Assembly: GCF_000209165.1 (NCBI RefSeq)
Contig: NC_009068.1
Span: 124,001 to 188,000 of the forward strand
DNA: 64,000 bases
Source: Scheffersomyces stipitis CBS 6054
Taxonomy: Eukaryota; Ascomycota; Pichiomycetes; Serinales; Debaryomycetaceae
Direction of reading: 5' to 3'
Shown: one piece after another, positions 20,637-30,402 of the stretch
How positions within the stretch are numbered: the stretch's first letter is position 1
Layout: each line of letters begins with the position of its first letter
Notes under the pieces: generated by a model
Databases searched by the model: none
Told to the model about the DNA's origin: nothing
Seen by the model: the letters and a program-made list of their open reading frames with translations, nothing else
Program-made: the position numbers and the translations under genes

Positions 20637-21164
20637 TATTGTCGCTGCAAGCGTGCGGCACTATGACGCACCCCTGTCCCGAATAGGCAGAGAGTAAACA
20701 GAATCAACGAAGAAACCTCAGTGCCATGGTAAAAAAGATCTAGAAAAACAACTCCTTGCAAAAATAGAAAGTTTTGATGTAGCATGAGCTGTTGGAATTA
20801 TTCCAAAAAAATCACCACTTCTTCTTCCTTGCCATTATCGCGTCGTCTCAAACAATCTAACCTTCGCTTATATAGCCCTGTTACTGCTGATTTCTCGACA
20901 ACTCGATTGTTCTGAAAATTTTAATTCAACTACTTGCTTCTACTCGCATACAAGCACAGAGCCTCCCACGGAGCCAATTCCTTGTATAAATTGAACATTA
21001 GCTTGCTTCACTAGACATCTACCCCCTATAAGTAATAGGTTTTGCCTCGAAGTAGACTTCTACTATCTAATTTTCTTTCTGAAGCTAAAGCACAACGGTT
21101 TCCCGAACAAGGAATATTCTCAAAGTTCCATCTCACTACTCTCGAACTACATTTCCACCCTACA

Positions 21165-22502
21165 ATGTTGAGATCGCAGAGCATCTCCAATCTACCCGAG
21201 CAGAGAAAGTCCAGAACTGCCTCTGGCTTCTTTTCTTCGTTCAGATCAAGAAAGACTTCTACCAACGATTTGAACTCTATGCTCAAATCGCCCACGCCTC
21301 TCGAGATATCTGGCCCTATTGCTACTACACATTCTTCTAATCCCAACAGAAAGCTCAGACCTTTAAGCTCTTCGGCTTCATCCTTCAACCTTAGTGCTCC
21401 TGTAGTCGCTGGAGATACCCCTAGACTTCCAAGCGTCGCAGTCTACCATAACAAAAATACCAAAAGCAGAGCTTTGAGGATTGAAGAGTCGAATAAGGAA
21501 AATGTCTTAGAAGAGTTTGTACATTCACTAGGAGAAAAGGATCTTCCCAAAACCCCAACCAAAAACTCCCACAGAAGCCATGCCCATTATTCGCCCACCA
21601 AGGAATCTAGAAGTAGCTCACACACTCCGTTCTCTATATCTTCTGTTCATTCTGCTTCTATTGGTTCCAAACCGTCAAGAGCCCTTAAGTCCAGATCCAG
21701 CGCTCCTAATTTGAGCCCTGTGAAAGCCTCCAATGTGAACAAATCTCTCCTCACTCGCGGGCACAGATCTCTGATGTACTTAAATGGCATTGTTAATGTA
21801 CAACACAGAGAAAGGGATGAAGAAGTACTTTTGGACAGAGAAAAGACTAAATCAAGAGATTCTCTTGGTGTAGAGTATAACGGCAGGATTTCACCCCCAT
21901 CTTCACAAAGCCTGGACTTGACTCCAGACTCCGTCAATACTGTCGATTCACTCTTGGACCAGACGTCCATTCAGTTCATCGACTTGGAAAACACAACTCA
22001 AGAGCTCGTGGACGACGATAATATCAGCTACACCACTACACAATCCTCGGGAATGGATGAAACTGTAGTGGAAGAGAACGATCCTAAGGAGGTGGAGGCT
22101 CTCAAGCTCAACATCAAGGCAAAGAAGATACACCGTACAAACAACTCCTACAACATAAACGAGTTTATGAAGATTATCAACAACGACCAAGACATAGAAA
22201 CCAACAAATTGCCCATAAGCAACAGAAGATCGTTGGAACTTGAAACCCAGGAAAGGAAAAACCTTGAAAACCTCCTAAACTCTGAGATCGAAATTGTTCA
22301 CGACGAGTCGTTAGCATCACACCTTTCTTTAGTGGAGAACGGTTTGTTCTTGACAGTCAGAGAAAAGAAACCCAACAATCAGTTGACCTTCATTGAAAAA
22401 TTAATGGAAGACATTGATTACAAGCACCTCTTGAAGGAGGAAAGCTACGACTTCTACGACAGTATTGGAGACGGTGTCGATAACTTAGTCTTAAGATTCT
22501 GA
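21165..22502 (+). CDS. Ser-rich, probably cell-cycle-related protein of unknown function (445 aa)
   Basis: I do not recognise this protein. The frame is open further upstream, but the ATG at MLRSQSISNLPEQRKSR is the more likely start because the upstream extension has no conserved look and the promoter motifs lie beyond it. Residues 1-220 are disordered and rich in Ser, Arg and Lys, with many SP/TP sites (SPTP, TPTK, SPTK, LSPV) typical of CDK substrates, and a SNKENV segment that recalls a KEN-type degron. Residues ~225-330 are acidic, and the C-terminus (~380-445) looks folded, ending in an Asp/Glu-rich helix. Paired MluI boxes upstream fit G1/S expression. The cell-cycle assignment is inference. 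Confidence 0.75.
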   Translation: MLRSQSISNLPEQRKSRTASGFFSSFRSRKTSTNDLNSMLKSPTPLEISGPIATTHSSNPNRKLRPLSSSASSFNLSAPVVAGDTPRLPSVAVYHNKNTKSRALRIEESNKENVLEEFVHSLGEKDLPKTPTKNSHRSHAHYSPTKESRSSSHTPFSISSVHSASIGSKPSRALKSRSSAPNLSPVKASNVNKSLLTRGHRSLMYLNGIVNVQHRERDEEVLLDREKTKSRDSLGVEYNGRISPPSSQSLDLTPDSVNTVDSLLDQTSIQFIDLENTTQELVDDDNISYTTTQSSGMDETVVEENDPKEVEALKLNIKAKKIHRTNNSYNINEFMKIINNDQDIETNKLPISNRRSLELETQERKNLENLLNSEIEIVHDESLASHLSLVENGLFLTVREKKPNNQLTFIEKLMEDIDYKHLLKEESYDFYDSIGDGVDNLVLRF

Positions 22503-22762
22503 TCGCGGATTTGGTATTTATAATGTTTTAGGCTCTTGTACAGTAATGATATCTTAATGAATATAAGTTTTCGGGATTAATAAGATGTATTAACATAACA
22601 GAAAGGTTCAATTCATCTGCTGAAAATGACTATTTAGTAGCAATTTGAATATAACTATAAGATATGCGACCACTAATAATTCCGAAGTAACGAGAGGAGC
22701 CAAAAATACAAGAAGGAACAACCTTTAAGTGTTCCAATACTTCCCAAATGTTCCCTTCAGTC

Positions 22763-22768
22763 AAAAAA
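22763..22768 (-). terminator. RNA polymerase III T6 terminator after the tRNA pair
   Basis: On the minus strand there is a run of six T just downstream of tRNA-Phe. No comparable run separates tRNA-Arg from tRNA-Phe. Confidence 0.8.
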
Positions 22769-22771
22769 GAA

Positions 22772-22823
22772 TGCGATTTCTGTGGATCGAACACAGGACC
22801 TTCAGATTAACTGTGACTGAATC

Positions 22824-22854
<31 letters not shown>

Positions 22855-22861
22855 AAACCGC
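22772..22861 (-). tRNA. tRNA-Phe (GAA) with a 17-nt intron
   Basis: Read on the minus strand it begins GCGGTTTTAGCTCAGTTGGG and folds as a full cloverleaf: acceptor GCGGTTT/AAATCGC, anticodon stem TCAGA/TCTGA, loop CTGAAGA, and T-arm TGTTCGATCC. The intron is 22808-22824, one base 3' of the anticodon, the canonical place in yeast tRNA-Phe. The exons are 22825-22861 and 22772-22807. A T6 run follows at 22763-22768. The second copy at 34987 is identical including the intron. Confidence 0.97.
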
Positions 22862-22866
22862 AAATG

Positions 22867-22939
22867 AACCCACGGCGGGAGTCGAACCCGCAATCTTTTG
22901 ATTAGAAGTCAAACGCGTTAACCATTACGCTACGCAGGC
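22867..22939 (-). tRNA. tRNA-Arg (UCU), 5 bp upstream of tRNA-Phe
   Basis: On the minus strand: acceptor GCCTGCG/CGTGGGT with G-U pairs, D-arm, anticodon stem TTTGA/TCAAA around loop CTTCTAA (anticodon TCT), and T-stem GCGGG/CCCGC around TTCGACT. There is no intron and the length is 73 nt. It resembles yeast tRNA-Arg3(UCU). The spacer to the downstream tRNA-Phe is only CATTT, so one transcript is likely. Confidence 0.95.
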
Positions 22940-23558
22940 TACTTGTTGAGCAAAAATATCCTTTTTTTAAGAACTCATAATATTTCTGAAACATCCATGC
23001 CGCTGCCAATATGCAGTCCTATATGTTTATTTTGATATGGAAGAGGAATTATATAGTGCTAGACTCTATTCATAATACATGCTATTTCTTAAAATTTGCT
23101 TTCTCTTTCATCTTGCTATGTTGTGGTAATTGTAATATCTGTTCTTTTTGTTTTTACAGTAAATTCGTAGACGAAATCTAAAATAAGACAGGTCTTAATA
23201 ATTTTCTCTACATCTTTGTAGAATTTCTAAAAAACTAAAACAGTAATCGTTCTAAAATATTAAATAATGGATGCAAATCAAATACGTTCTACTTGTAGAG
23301 ATATAACAATGTCATCAGATTGCTCAAGATCTATCCATTCTCTTACATTTTCGTCCTATTTAGTTTTATTTAATTTCACGATTTTCACGTGACTTTCCAG
23401 AATCAATTTCCACAGTTATAGCGAACTGAATTAAAATCAAGTAGACTCTATTCAGCTACTTATTCGAACATAGAGATAGACTTCTCGAGAGCAATCCGAG
23501 ATAACTACAGAAACATTTTAGGTGAATGTATATTTTAAGAGAATAATAGAAGAATACA
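22940..23558. other. Gene-free spacer, promoter of the D-lactate dehydrogenase gene
   Basis: This 619-bp AT-rich region lies between the tRNA pair and DLD. It has a CACGTG box at 23386-23391, 168 bp before the DLD ATG. No other feature is seen. Confidence 0.5.
23386..23391. promoter_or_regulatory. CACGTG box upstream of DLD
   Basis: This is an E-box of the Cbf1/bHLH type in the context TTCACGTGAC. Similar boxes precede KRS1, TVP15, PDA1, RPO31 and SEM1 in this window. Confidence 0.45.
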
Positions 23559-25220
23559 ATGTTCCGAACAAGAAACGTCTTGAAAGGGTCGATTTTTCCA
23601 ACTAACTTTTCCAAAACTAGATATGCTTCTGTGGTAGGAGTAGCAGTTGCAACTTCCCTAGCAGCCAGTGCAGCCACCTACAAGTATATGCAATGGGAAA
23701 GCGAGAAACAGCAAGTGAATCTGATATGGCCCGAAAATGTAGCATTTAGTTCTACCACGAAACTTCTGGACTTACAAACTCCCAAGTATTGTAGTAATTT
23801 GGAGTTGGATATAGCAATACAAGAACTTAGGCTGGCAGGTGTTGAAGTAAAGAACACTGCTGTAGAGATTCAGCATCATACAAAGAATGAGTTTACACCT
23901 CATTTGCCATTGGAGCATGAAAAACCCAAACACATAATATATCCCAATTCTACTGAACAGGTTTCCCAGATAATGAAAGTGCTACATAAGTACAGTGTAC
24001 CAGTAGTTCCCTTCAGTGGAGGCACTTCCCTCGAGGGCCATTTCTTTTCCACCCGAGAAGGTGTTGTAGTGGATACATCTAAGATGAACCAGATTCTCCA
24101 AGTCAACTATGACGACTTGGATGCTGTAGTTCAGGCTGGAGTTAATTGGCAGGATTTGAACAAGCACTTGCAGCCAGCAGGTGTGATGCTTGGAACCGAT
24201 TGTGGGCCGAATGGGTTGATTTCCGGAATGATCAACACGAATGCCAGTGGAATCAATGCGTCACGTTACGGTGCTATGATAGCCAATGTCATCAGCATCA
24301 CTGTAGTGTTAGCAGATGGAACCGTTGTAAAGACAAAAAAGCGACCACGTAAATCCAGTGCTGGTTACAATTTGACAGGGCTCTTTATTGGAAGTGAGGG
24401 AACTCTAGGAATTGTTACAGAAGCAACCGTAAAGCTACATGTCATTCCTAAATTTGAAACTGTGGTTGTAGCTCAATTTCCTGATATTCTGGCCAGCACA
24501 AAAACCGTCTCTGATTTGTTCAGAGCAGGAATTCAACCAAATGCCATTGAGTTGTTGGATGCAGATATGATGAAGTGTTTGAATTACAGTGGATACTGTA
24601 CAAGAGAATGGCTCGAGTGTCCCACGATCTTCTTCAAGATCGGAGGAATCAACAAGCTAGTTGCTGAAGAATACGTAAAGGAGCTTCGTAGAGTCAGTTA
24701 CGAGAATAACTGTAAAGAGTTTATTTTTGCCGAAAATGAAGAAGAACAGAACGAACTATTCGATGCCAGAAAAAATGCATTTTACGCTATGATCCAATAT
24801 GGTAGGAACGAAATTCACGAAGATGTACGAATTTGGGTTACTGATATCGCTGTTCCGTTGTCGAAATTATCGCCTGTATTGACAGAGATCCACGAATTGA
24901 TCAAAAACTCTGGTTTCGAGTCTATTATTTTAGCCCATGCTGCTGATGGGAATTTCCATGCCGATCTATTCTACAAAGAAGAAGATAAAGCGAAGTGCGA
25001 AGCTGTTATCAACAAGATGGTCAAACTTGGTTTAGAAAACGAAGGAACATGTACCGGTGAACATGGAGTGGGTAATGCCAAGCGAAACTTCTTACTTATG
25101 GAATTGGGCGACGACGCTATAGATTTGATGAGAAGATTAAAACTTGCATTGGATCCCAAGCGAATCTTGAATCCTGATAAGATTTTTAAAATTGACCCCG
25201 AAGATAAGGGTCAATATTAA
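23559..25220 (+). CDS. DLD1: Mitochondrial D-lactate dehydrogenase (cytochrome), FAD-linked
   Basis: The 553-residue protein oxidises D-lactate to pyruvate and passes electrons to cytochrome c. Residues 1-22 are a basic presequence, followed by a hydrophobic segment (~23-44, VVGVAVATSLAASAA) expected to anchor it in the inner membrane. The FAD-binding PCMH fold is evident at VVPFSGGTSLEGHF (~147) and the GTD...GINASRYG block (~208-230), then RPRKSSAGYNLTGLFIGSEG (~263-282) and IVTEATVKL. The cap domain carries ILAHAADGNFH (~462) with active-site His, and the C-terminal GEHGVG (~495) is typical. The Thr-Ser-Cys-Ser-Gly stretch of most D-LDHs reads NTNASGIN here, so this may be one of several diverged copies. 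Codon use matches its neighbours. Confidence 0.9.
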   Translation: MFRTRNVLKGSIFPTNFSKTRYASVVGVAVATSLAASAATYKYMQWESEKQQVNLIWPENVAFSSTTKLLDLQTPKYCSNLELDIAIQELRLAGVEVKNTAVEIQHHTKNEFTPHLPLEHEKPKHIIYPNSTEQVSQIMKVLHKYSVPVVPFSGGTSLEGHFFSTREGVVVDTSKMNQILQVNYDDLDAVVQAGVNWQDLNKHLQPAGVMLGTDCGPNGLISGMINTNASGINASRYGAMIANVISITVVLADGTVVKTKKRPRKSSAGYNLTGLFIGSEGTLGIVTEATVKLHVIPKFETVVVAQFPDILASTKTVSDLFRAGIQPNAIELLDADMMKCLNYSGYCTREWLECPTIFFKIGGINKLVAEEYVKELRRVSYENNCKEFIFAENEEEQNELFDARKNAFYAMIQYGRNEIHEDVRIWVTDIAVPLSKLSPVLTEIHELIKNSGFESIILAHAADGNFHADLFYKEEDKAKCEAVINKMVKLGLENEGTCTGEHGVGNAKRNFLLMELGDDAIDLMRRLKLALDPKRILNPDKIFKIDPEDKGQY

Positions 25221-26051
25221 AGGATAATAGAAATATAGAATTTATTTACTGATAGAGTATAGAAAAGATACAATTCAATCGCTTTAAAAAAAGAACTTAG
25301 TGCAATATGAAAAAGTCGAAAATTCGCAATAAAAATTGTTCAAGCCTAGGGCATAGGTAAACGCCAAAGCGAGACTCAAAACCACAAGTTCGGGATAGTG
25401 AAGAGAGCCAAATTAACTCAATGGCCAATAAATGAAGAATCAGGGAAGAAATTCATCAAGGATTCAAACCTTGTTTATCATAAACTAGATTCAAAGGCTA
25501 TATTCACGAAACGATCCACTTGACAAACATGTCATTTACAATTTCGATACGACTATGATCAATACCAAATGTTTTTTCGAATTTACATATACGGGCTAAT
25601 CTCCATCTGGGGAAAAAGGAGAAAATATATTATTCGGGCAAATTAACGGAGCCAGCGACATCTGCTCCACAAATTGACCCTGATTGGGATCAGAGGTGAA
25701 TCATGAGATATTACGAAATAAATTTTTCTACAACCACGAGCAGCAAGCTATCTCCACTGTTTTTTGTTCAAAAACCACAGGCTCTGTGTAAGAAAGCTCC
25801 GCCTATCAGTGGCAGCCTTTCAACTGTGGGGAGATGCTTGAAGAGCTGCACAGGAACGGCTAACCCACTTAGGCAGCTGTTTCCGGAAACGCTAGATGTT
25901 GTTGAAGTTAGAGACTATACGAAAGCAAAACTAAAAAGGACTAACGACTTCGGATAATTTGTTCCAATGAGCAGAACTACGCCAGAGCTCCATGTATCCA
26001 GCGACTAGCACAGCAATCCAATAATAGTGCTGAAAAGTTGCACCCCAACAA

Positions 26052-26092
26052 GTGAAAAATTATCACCCCTACGAGGTGAAAAATTATCACCC
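26052..26092. repeat. Paired 17-bp dyad element
   Basis: GTGAAAAATTATCACCC occurs at 26052-26068 and 26076-26092 with a 24-bp period. Each copy has inverted GTGA/TCAC arms around an A/T core, as expected of a dimeric binding site. Function unknown. Confidence 0.6.
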
Positions 26093-26711
26093 ACCGCAGA
26101 AGATGCACGATAAGAATAATAATAATAGTGACGAAAGTTTGCATACACTAAACAATACAGCAAAATTTGCAAATTACCCCTATCAATAAGTCGTGCAGCC
26201 AGCAGGCACTGAAAAATGGAGAAAGAGGAGGACGTGACAATTTAATGAGACAAAAACGGTAGCACTTACGTCAGGATCTGCAGTATGCTACCGAATAATG
26301 AAATGGAAACCGAAAGATGTAAGCTATAGAGTTGGAATGAACAGAAATATGAATTCGGACGTGGCCGACATTGCAGAAAAAGTCATACAACATCTGAAGA
26401 AAAATCGTAATGGCAATCGTGGTGCAAAACTGTAGTGAAAAATTTGAAAAATAGAGTTGAGAGGGTCGGAATGAAATGAAAAATCGTAGCAGTTCACAAA
26501 ATTAATAAGTAAGCACACACCAATTAATAGTGAGAGATACAGAATTCAAAATCTACAAGCCGACTAATTCCATATAATCCCATCACGGCGAAATCAAAAA
26601 TTCAAATGCAAATATTTCCACTTCCGCCCTATGCTGATACTGAAACAATCTGAAACATACCGATTTCTCTTCACATAATCAGTGAAAATCTCTTCTGTTC
26701 AATTTTATTTA

Positions 26712-26751
26712 TCTATTCATTTTTGTCTATTCATTTTTATCTATTCATTTC
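26712..26751 (+). repeat. 14-bp tandem repeat, about 2.9 copies
   Basis: The unit TCTATTCATTTTTR is repeated almost exactly. It is a T-rich minisatellite in the promoter of the downstream gene. Confidence 0.65.
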
Positions 26752-27609
26752 TATATGTCTCTGTTGATTTTAAAATTTATTGCCGTATAATTTCTACTTC
26801 CTTAACGCCAACAAATTAAATGCTACTAAAAGTCCAAATCTCTCTCTCCACTATCAGGCTGCATTGGTAAAATCTGCGTGCCGCCATTTCGGTTGGTGGA
26901 GCAGAAAATTTTCCTTTGGCACCCTTTTATCGGCGGTCGTGTTCTGCACCAAAAAGTCACTCTCGCATCTACTTTTTTTATCTCTCGCACTTTTTTATCT
27001 GCTCGTTTTCATATGGGTGTAAAATTATCATCGAATGTTTGACAGCATAAGTGACGATTCTTTTTAGCCAGACGCTGCCACCGCCGTTCTTCTCTCAACC
27101 ACACCGCAACACCGTAACCGGAGCTTCGATCTGCACCGCTACCGGACCCGACCTCTCTTTTCCGCGTCGCTGCTGTCTCAGAAACAGCTGTAACTGCGAT
27201 CTCCCTCACAACAAACACCAGATATCATCCACATACTACACTCCAAAGAGGTCCTATAGCTCTGAAACTTGTCAGAATAATTGAGAAAGTCAAGACGAAC
27301 ACATTCTCCCAGTTTCCTGTCGATTTCACAAATATTAGCTGAGTTATACGTAATTATCTGCGAACACCACTGTTGAAGAAAAGGAGCGAACTTCAGTAAC
27401 CCTTTATAAGTTGCTCAAATCAGTAACTAATAGTCTTTAAAGACTCTCATAAAACAAATTAAAGACTTTTCAAAGCATCTGTCGATTTTATAGAGACAAC
27501 GTGTCGATCATAGTGAGTCATTATTGAATACCACGAGCTGAATTCCGACAGTAATCTCATACTATCCACTCGTTTCGTCATCACATAGAATACCACAGTT
27601 GCTGTCAAT

Positions 27610-29097
27610 ATGTCTATCATGTCTTTCAATACAGATCATATTGATAAGAAGTTGGATAATCTCACTTTGGATTCTTCTAGCAACTCCAACAATAGCAGCA
27701 ACAACGTACAGGCATCTGTATCTAGCCAGAATCCTGTCTCTGCTGCACAAACCACAGCAGAGTGGTTCTCCTTTGACGGCCAATACATACCGCCGCAGCC
27801 CCAGCGTTTCAAGCAGCCGAAAAAGTCGCTTCTTCTGAGTTCTTTGGCCGGCGAACGTAATCATAGCTCTTCCAGCGGGTTGAGCCAGCCGATTACTGTA
27901 AACTATAATGCGACCAGTAACCACGTAAATCAAGACAGATCTGCTTATTTCAGCTTTGATGAATCTGCTGACGTAACGCTGGCAGATTCCACGGCAATTG
28001 AGATACCGAGTGGTAGATATACCGATGAACATCCTGAGCCAGAGCTTTTGGCCAGCTCTGTAGGCAAGGAAATCGATGGCAGATTGATCCCGTCGTCTTC
28101 TGCGATTTCGCTTCTTTCTCTAAACTCACATCAACTTCCTTCCATGCATCCGAACCCCATTTACCACTCTTACAGTACAGAGTTGCCAGAAAAAGTGGTT
28201 TCTCCCAAATTTCCACAGCTGGCCCAGTTGCAGAACCACAACCAGAATCTGCCCCAAATTCAGAATGTTACTGCTTTCACGGATCGTAAAAACTCGTTCA
28301 CTAATATAAGAAGCAGGAACTCAATTACCCATTTGAGCCAGCAAAGGTTACAACCTTACCAGAGGTTTACTTCTCCGCCTCCAGTGTTACAGCAGCAGAG
28401 TTCCGCTTCTTTGGCGCAACAGTTGCATCAGCCACAACCTCAGAATGGGTTTTCTACTGACTTCTCGATGAGCCACGCTACCGCACAAAGCATTCCTATT
28501 GCCAGTGGAAACAAAACAGAACCTGATTCGCCGAATCTAGATCCCGTTTCAATCGGAGGGTCTCCATCTCATTTCTGGCTCTCTTCACAAACGCCTCCCC
28601 GCTCTTTAGCCAGTTCATATAATCGCAACAGCCGCACCCATTTGTACCAGATGCAAAACCAGCAACAGCCACAAGCAAATCAACATCAGCAACAACAACA
28701 CCAACACCAATCACAGCACCAGTATCCACAATCACATCAATCTCAATCGCATCAACCTCTTTCACAGCCTTCACAGCAGCCAATGTACATTCCTTTGAAC
28801 AACATCAACAATTACACTACAGCCACACCTAAACAGGTTCACCAGGGTGACAATTCGCCAGTGATAGAACCTGTACAGACCCCCTCAGAGGAGATGCCCA
28901 TGACGCCGTTGTTCTTGAACAAATTGTCAGGATCAACAGCAACTACAGCTCATCACAGCGATTCTTATTTTGGTGAATTTGCTTCTAGTAATATAGAGGG
29001 AAGAGCTGTTTCTATTATAGACGAGAAAGAAAGTGAAGATGAAGATGAAGATGACGAGAGCTATAAGCGAAACGAGGATTACGAAATGAACAGCTGA
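27610..29097 (+). CDS. Gln/Ser/Asn-rich protein of unknown function (495 aa)
   Basis: I do not recognise this protein. It begins MSIMSFNTDHIDKKLDNL, so either ATG could start it. Most of it is disordered: Ser/Asn-rich (residues ~20-50), Gln-rich with polyQ/His-Gln tracts (~345-390), and a strongly acidic Asp/Glu tail (~475-490). Short aromatic segments interrupt this: WFSFDGQYIPPQPQRF (~54-69), AYFSFDES (~112-119) and SYFGEF near 450; the repeated F-S-F-D looks like a linear binding motif. The composition resembles transcription regulators or phosphatase/14-3-3-binding scaffolds, but no DNA-binding domain is visible. A long leader and 2.4 kb of upstream DNA suggest complex regulation. Confidence 0.75.
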   Translation: MSIMSFNTDHIDKKLDNLTLDSSSNSNNSSNNVQASVSSQNPVSAAQTTAEWFSFDGQYIPPQPQRFKQPKKSLLLSSLAGERNHSSSSGLSQPITVNYNATSNHVNQDRSAYFSFDESADVTLADSTAIEIPSGRYTDEHPEPELLASSVGKEIDGRLIPSSSAISLLSLNSHQLPSMHPNPIYHSYSTELPEKVVSPKFPQLAQLQNHNQNLPQIQNVTAFTDRKNSFTNIRSRNSITHLSQQRLQPYQRFTSPPPVLQQQSSASLAQQLHQPQPQNGFSTDFSMSHATAQSIPIASGNKTEPDSPNLDPVSIGGSPSHFWLSSQTPPRSLASSYNRNSRTHLYQMQNQQQPQANQHQQQQHQHQSQHQYPQSHQSQSHQPLSQPSQQPMYIPLNNINNYTTATPKQVHQGDNSPVIEPVQTPSEEMPMTPLFLNKLSGSTATTAHHSDSYFGEFASSNIEGRAVSIIDEKESEDEDEDDESYKRNEDYEMNS

Positions 29098-29450
29098 CTC
29101 ACATCAAATACAGCACAATAGTATAATAGAATAGGTATAGGTATTGGTCAATATAGTATCACAGGGTAGAGAAAGAAGTAGAGGTGTAGAGAAGTGTTGA
29201 AGAAAAAGACGAAATGGACGAAGTAGAATCCACCTAGAGCGACAGTTTCTCGGGATATGAAGAACTGTCTCTATCACATGTTTGTATGTAAGCTGGTAAA
29301 TGAGGTTTCACGATTATACTTCTCCATAATTCATATTTCACAATCTAAGAAACATTTCTACATACAGGATAATTTTTCAGTTTGATATTAATGGCAAATT
29401 GTTAAATCTAGCCATATTAAACCAAAATTACCTCTCTAGAAACCACAACG
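29098..29450. other. Gene-free spacer, promoter of the RING gene
   Basis: This 353-bp AT-rich stretch lies between two plus-strand genes. Nothing else is recognised. Confidence 0.5.
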
Positions 29451-30163
29451 ATGTCGACTTACGAACGTAAGTAAATAACTCAAAATAATATTGTAAAATA
29501 GAATAACTTTTTAAAAATTAATACTAATTTCCATTTTCAGAGGAACATAATATCACCAATAACAGAAATTCCAATCTGAATCAGAATGGTGGTAGAACCA
29601 GACAGCACCAGACTTTGACATCACTTATTGATTCGTTTCTCACTCAAGACGTTTCGCAAAACAGCGAAAACAGAAATGTGGACGAAGACAGACAAGCTTT
29701 TACCAGAGCATTGAGGATGTTGGAAAGTGAAGAAGGAGGTTTGACTAGTCAGCTAATAGAATTCATAGAAGATCATGCCAATTTGGACCCATTAAATCCC
29801 GAACTGGTTGGAAAGGGCTCGCAAGGGGTTTCACAAGAATTTTTAGACTCATTGGAAAGAGTACCAATCTCCAACTTGGCTAACAAGGAAACTTCTGATT
29901 GTCCTATTTGTACCAATAGGTTCGTAGATGACGAATATCCACTTGTAGTGAAGTTGCCCTGTCTGGTTCAAAGCGGCAAAGACCATCTTTTTGACTTAGA
30001 ATGTATAGGACCATGGTTGAAGGTGCATTCAACATGCCCATTGTGTCGTTTTGATGTATTAGAGGTGGATAAGAAGAGACGCGAGAAGTTGGAGAAGGAG
30101 TTACAGGCAGCCCAAGATGCCGATTCTGAAGAGGAGGAAGAAGACTGGGATGTATATGGTTAG
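29451..30163 (+). CDS. RING-H2 protein, YBR062C-like, with one intron
   Basis: Exon 1 is 29451-29466 (ATG TCG ACT TAC GAA C) and exon 2 is 29541-30163. The intron 29467-29540 has donor GTAAGT, branch TACTAAT (29522-29528) and acceptor TTTTCAG. The spliced product is 212 aa. A RING-H2 finger occupies the second half: CPICTNRF, then conserved His/Cys positions in DHLFDLECIGPWLKVHSTCP, and CPLCRFDVL. A Lys/Arg/Glu helix and an acidic tail ending EEEEEDWDVYG follow. The architecture, the tail and a 5' intron match S. cerevisiae YBR062C, a putative E3 ligase linked to Msb2 and filamentous growth. The splice model is supported by frame continuity; orthology is inferred. Confidence 0.86.
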
Positions 30164-30402
30164 AACTAGAATCAGTTAATAATGTAGAAGTACTTGAACG
30201 AGTTTCTGAAAACAATAAAGAATCAAAAAAAAATAGAAAAGATACGTCTATAGAGTAGTTCGAGTAAGGAAAGCAAAAAGACTTAGAATCTAGTACTATC
30301 AGGGAGAACATGTGCTAGAAGAGAAAACTTACGACTATATCTACACTTTAATTATGTTGGTGTCTAGATTGACGATATATACAGATACGAACAGCTATGT
30401 AC

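Larger units (their letters stand above)
19130..21164. promoter_or_regulatory. 2.0-kb gene-free region, promoter of the Ser-rich gene
   Basis: There are only short overlapping frames on both strands. A relatively GC-rich part (20390-20700) contains two ACGCGT MluI cell-cycle boxes (20509-20514 and 20631-20636). I considered a structured RNA in the GC-rich part but could not support one. Confidence 0.4.
25221..27609. promoter_or_regulatory. 2.4-kb gene-free region upstream of the Gln/Ser-rich gene
   Basis: No convincing gene is present. Two copies of a 17-bp dyad element are at 26052-26092 and a 14-bp tandem repeat at 26712-26751. The last ~500 bp probably contain the promoter and leader of the gene at 27610. 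I see no tRNA, LTR or other RNA gene. Confidence 0.45.

Noticed and set aside
20390..20700. GC-rich segment as a structured RNA (SRP or RNase P RNA)
   Set aside because: No conserved core motif of either RNA was found; the GC content is better explained by promoter elements.
20788..20806. TGTTGGAAT, similar to the start of Ty LTRs
   Set aside because: No LTR end, target-site duplication or partner LTR can be seen.
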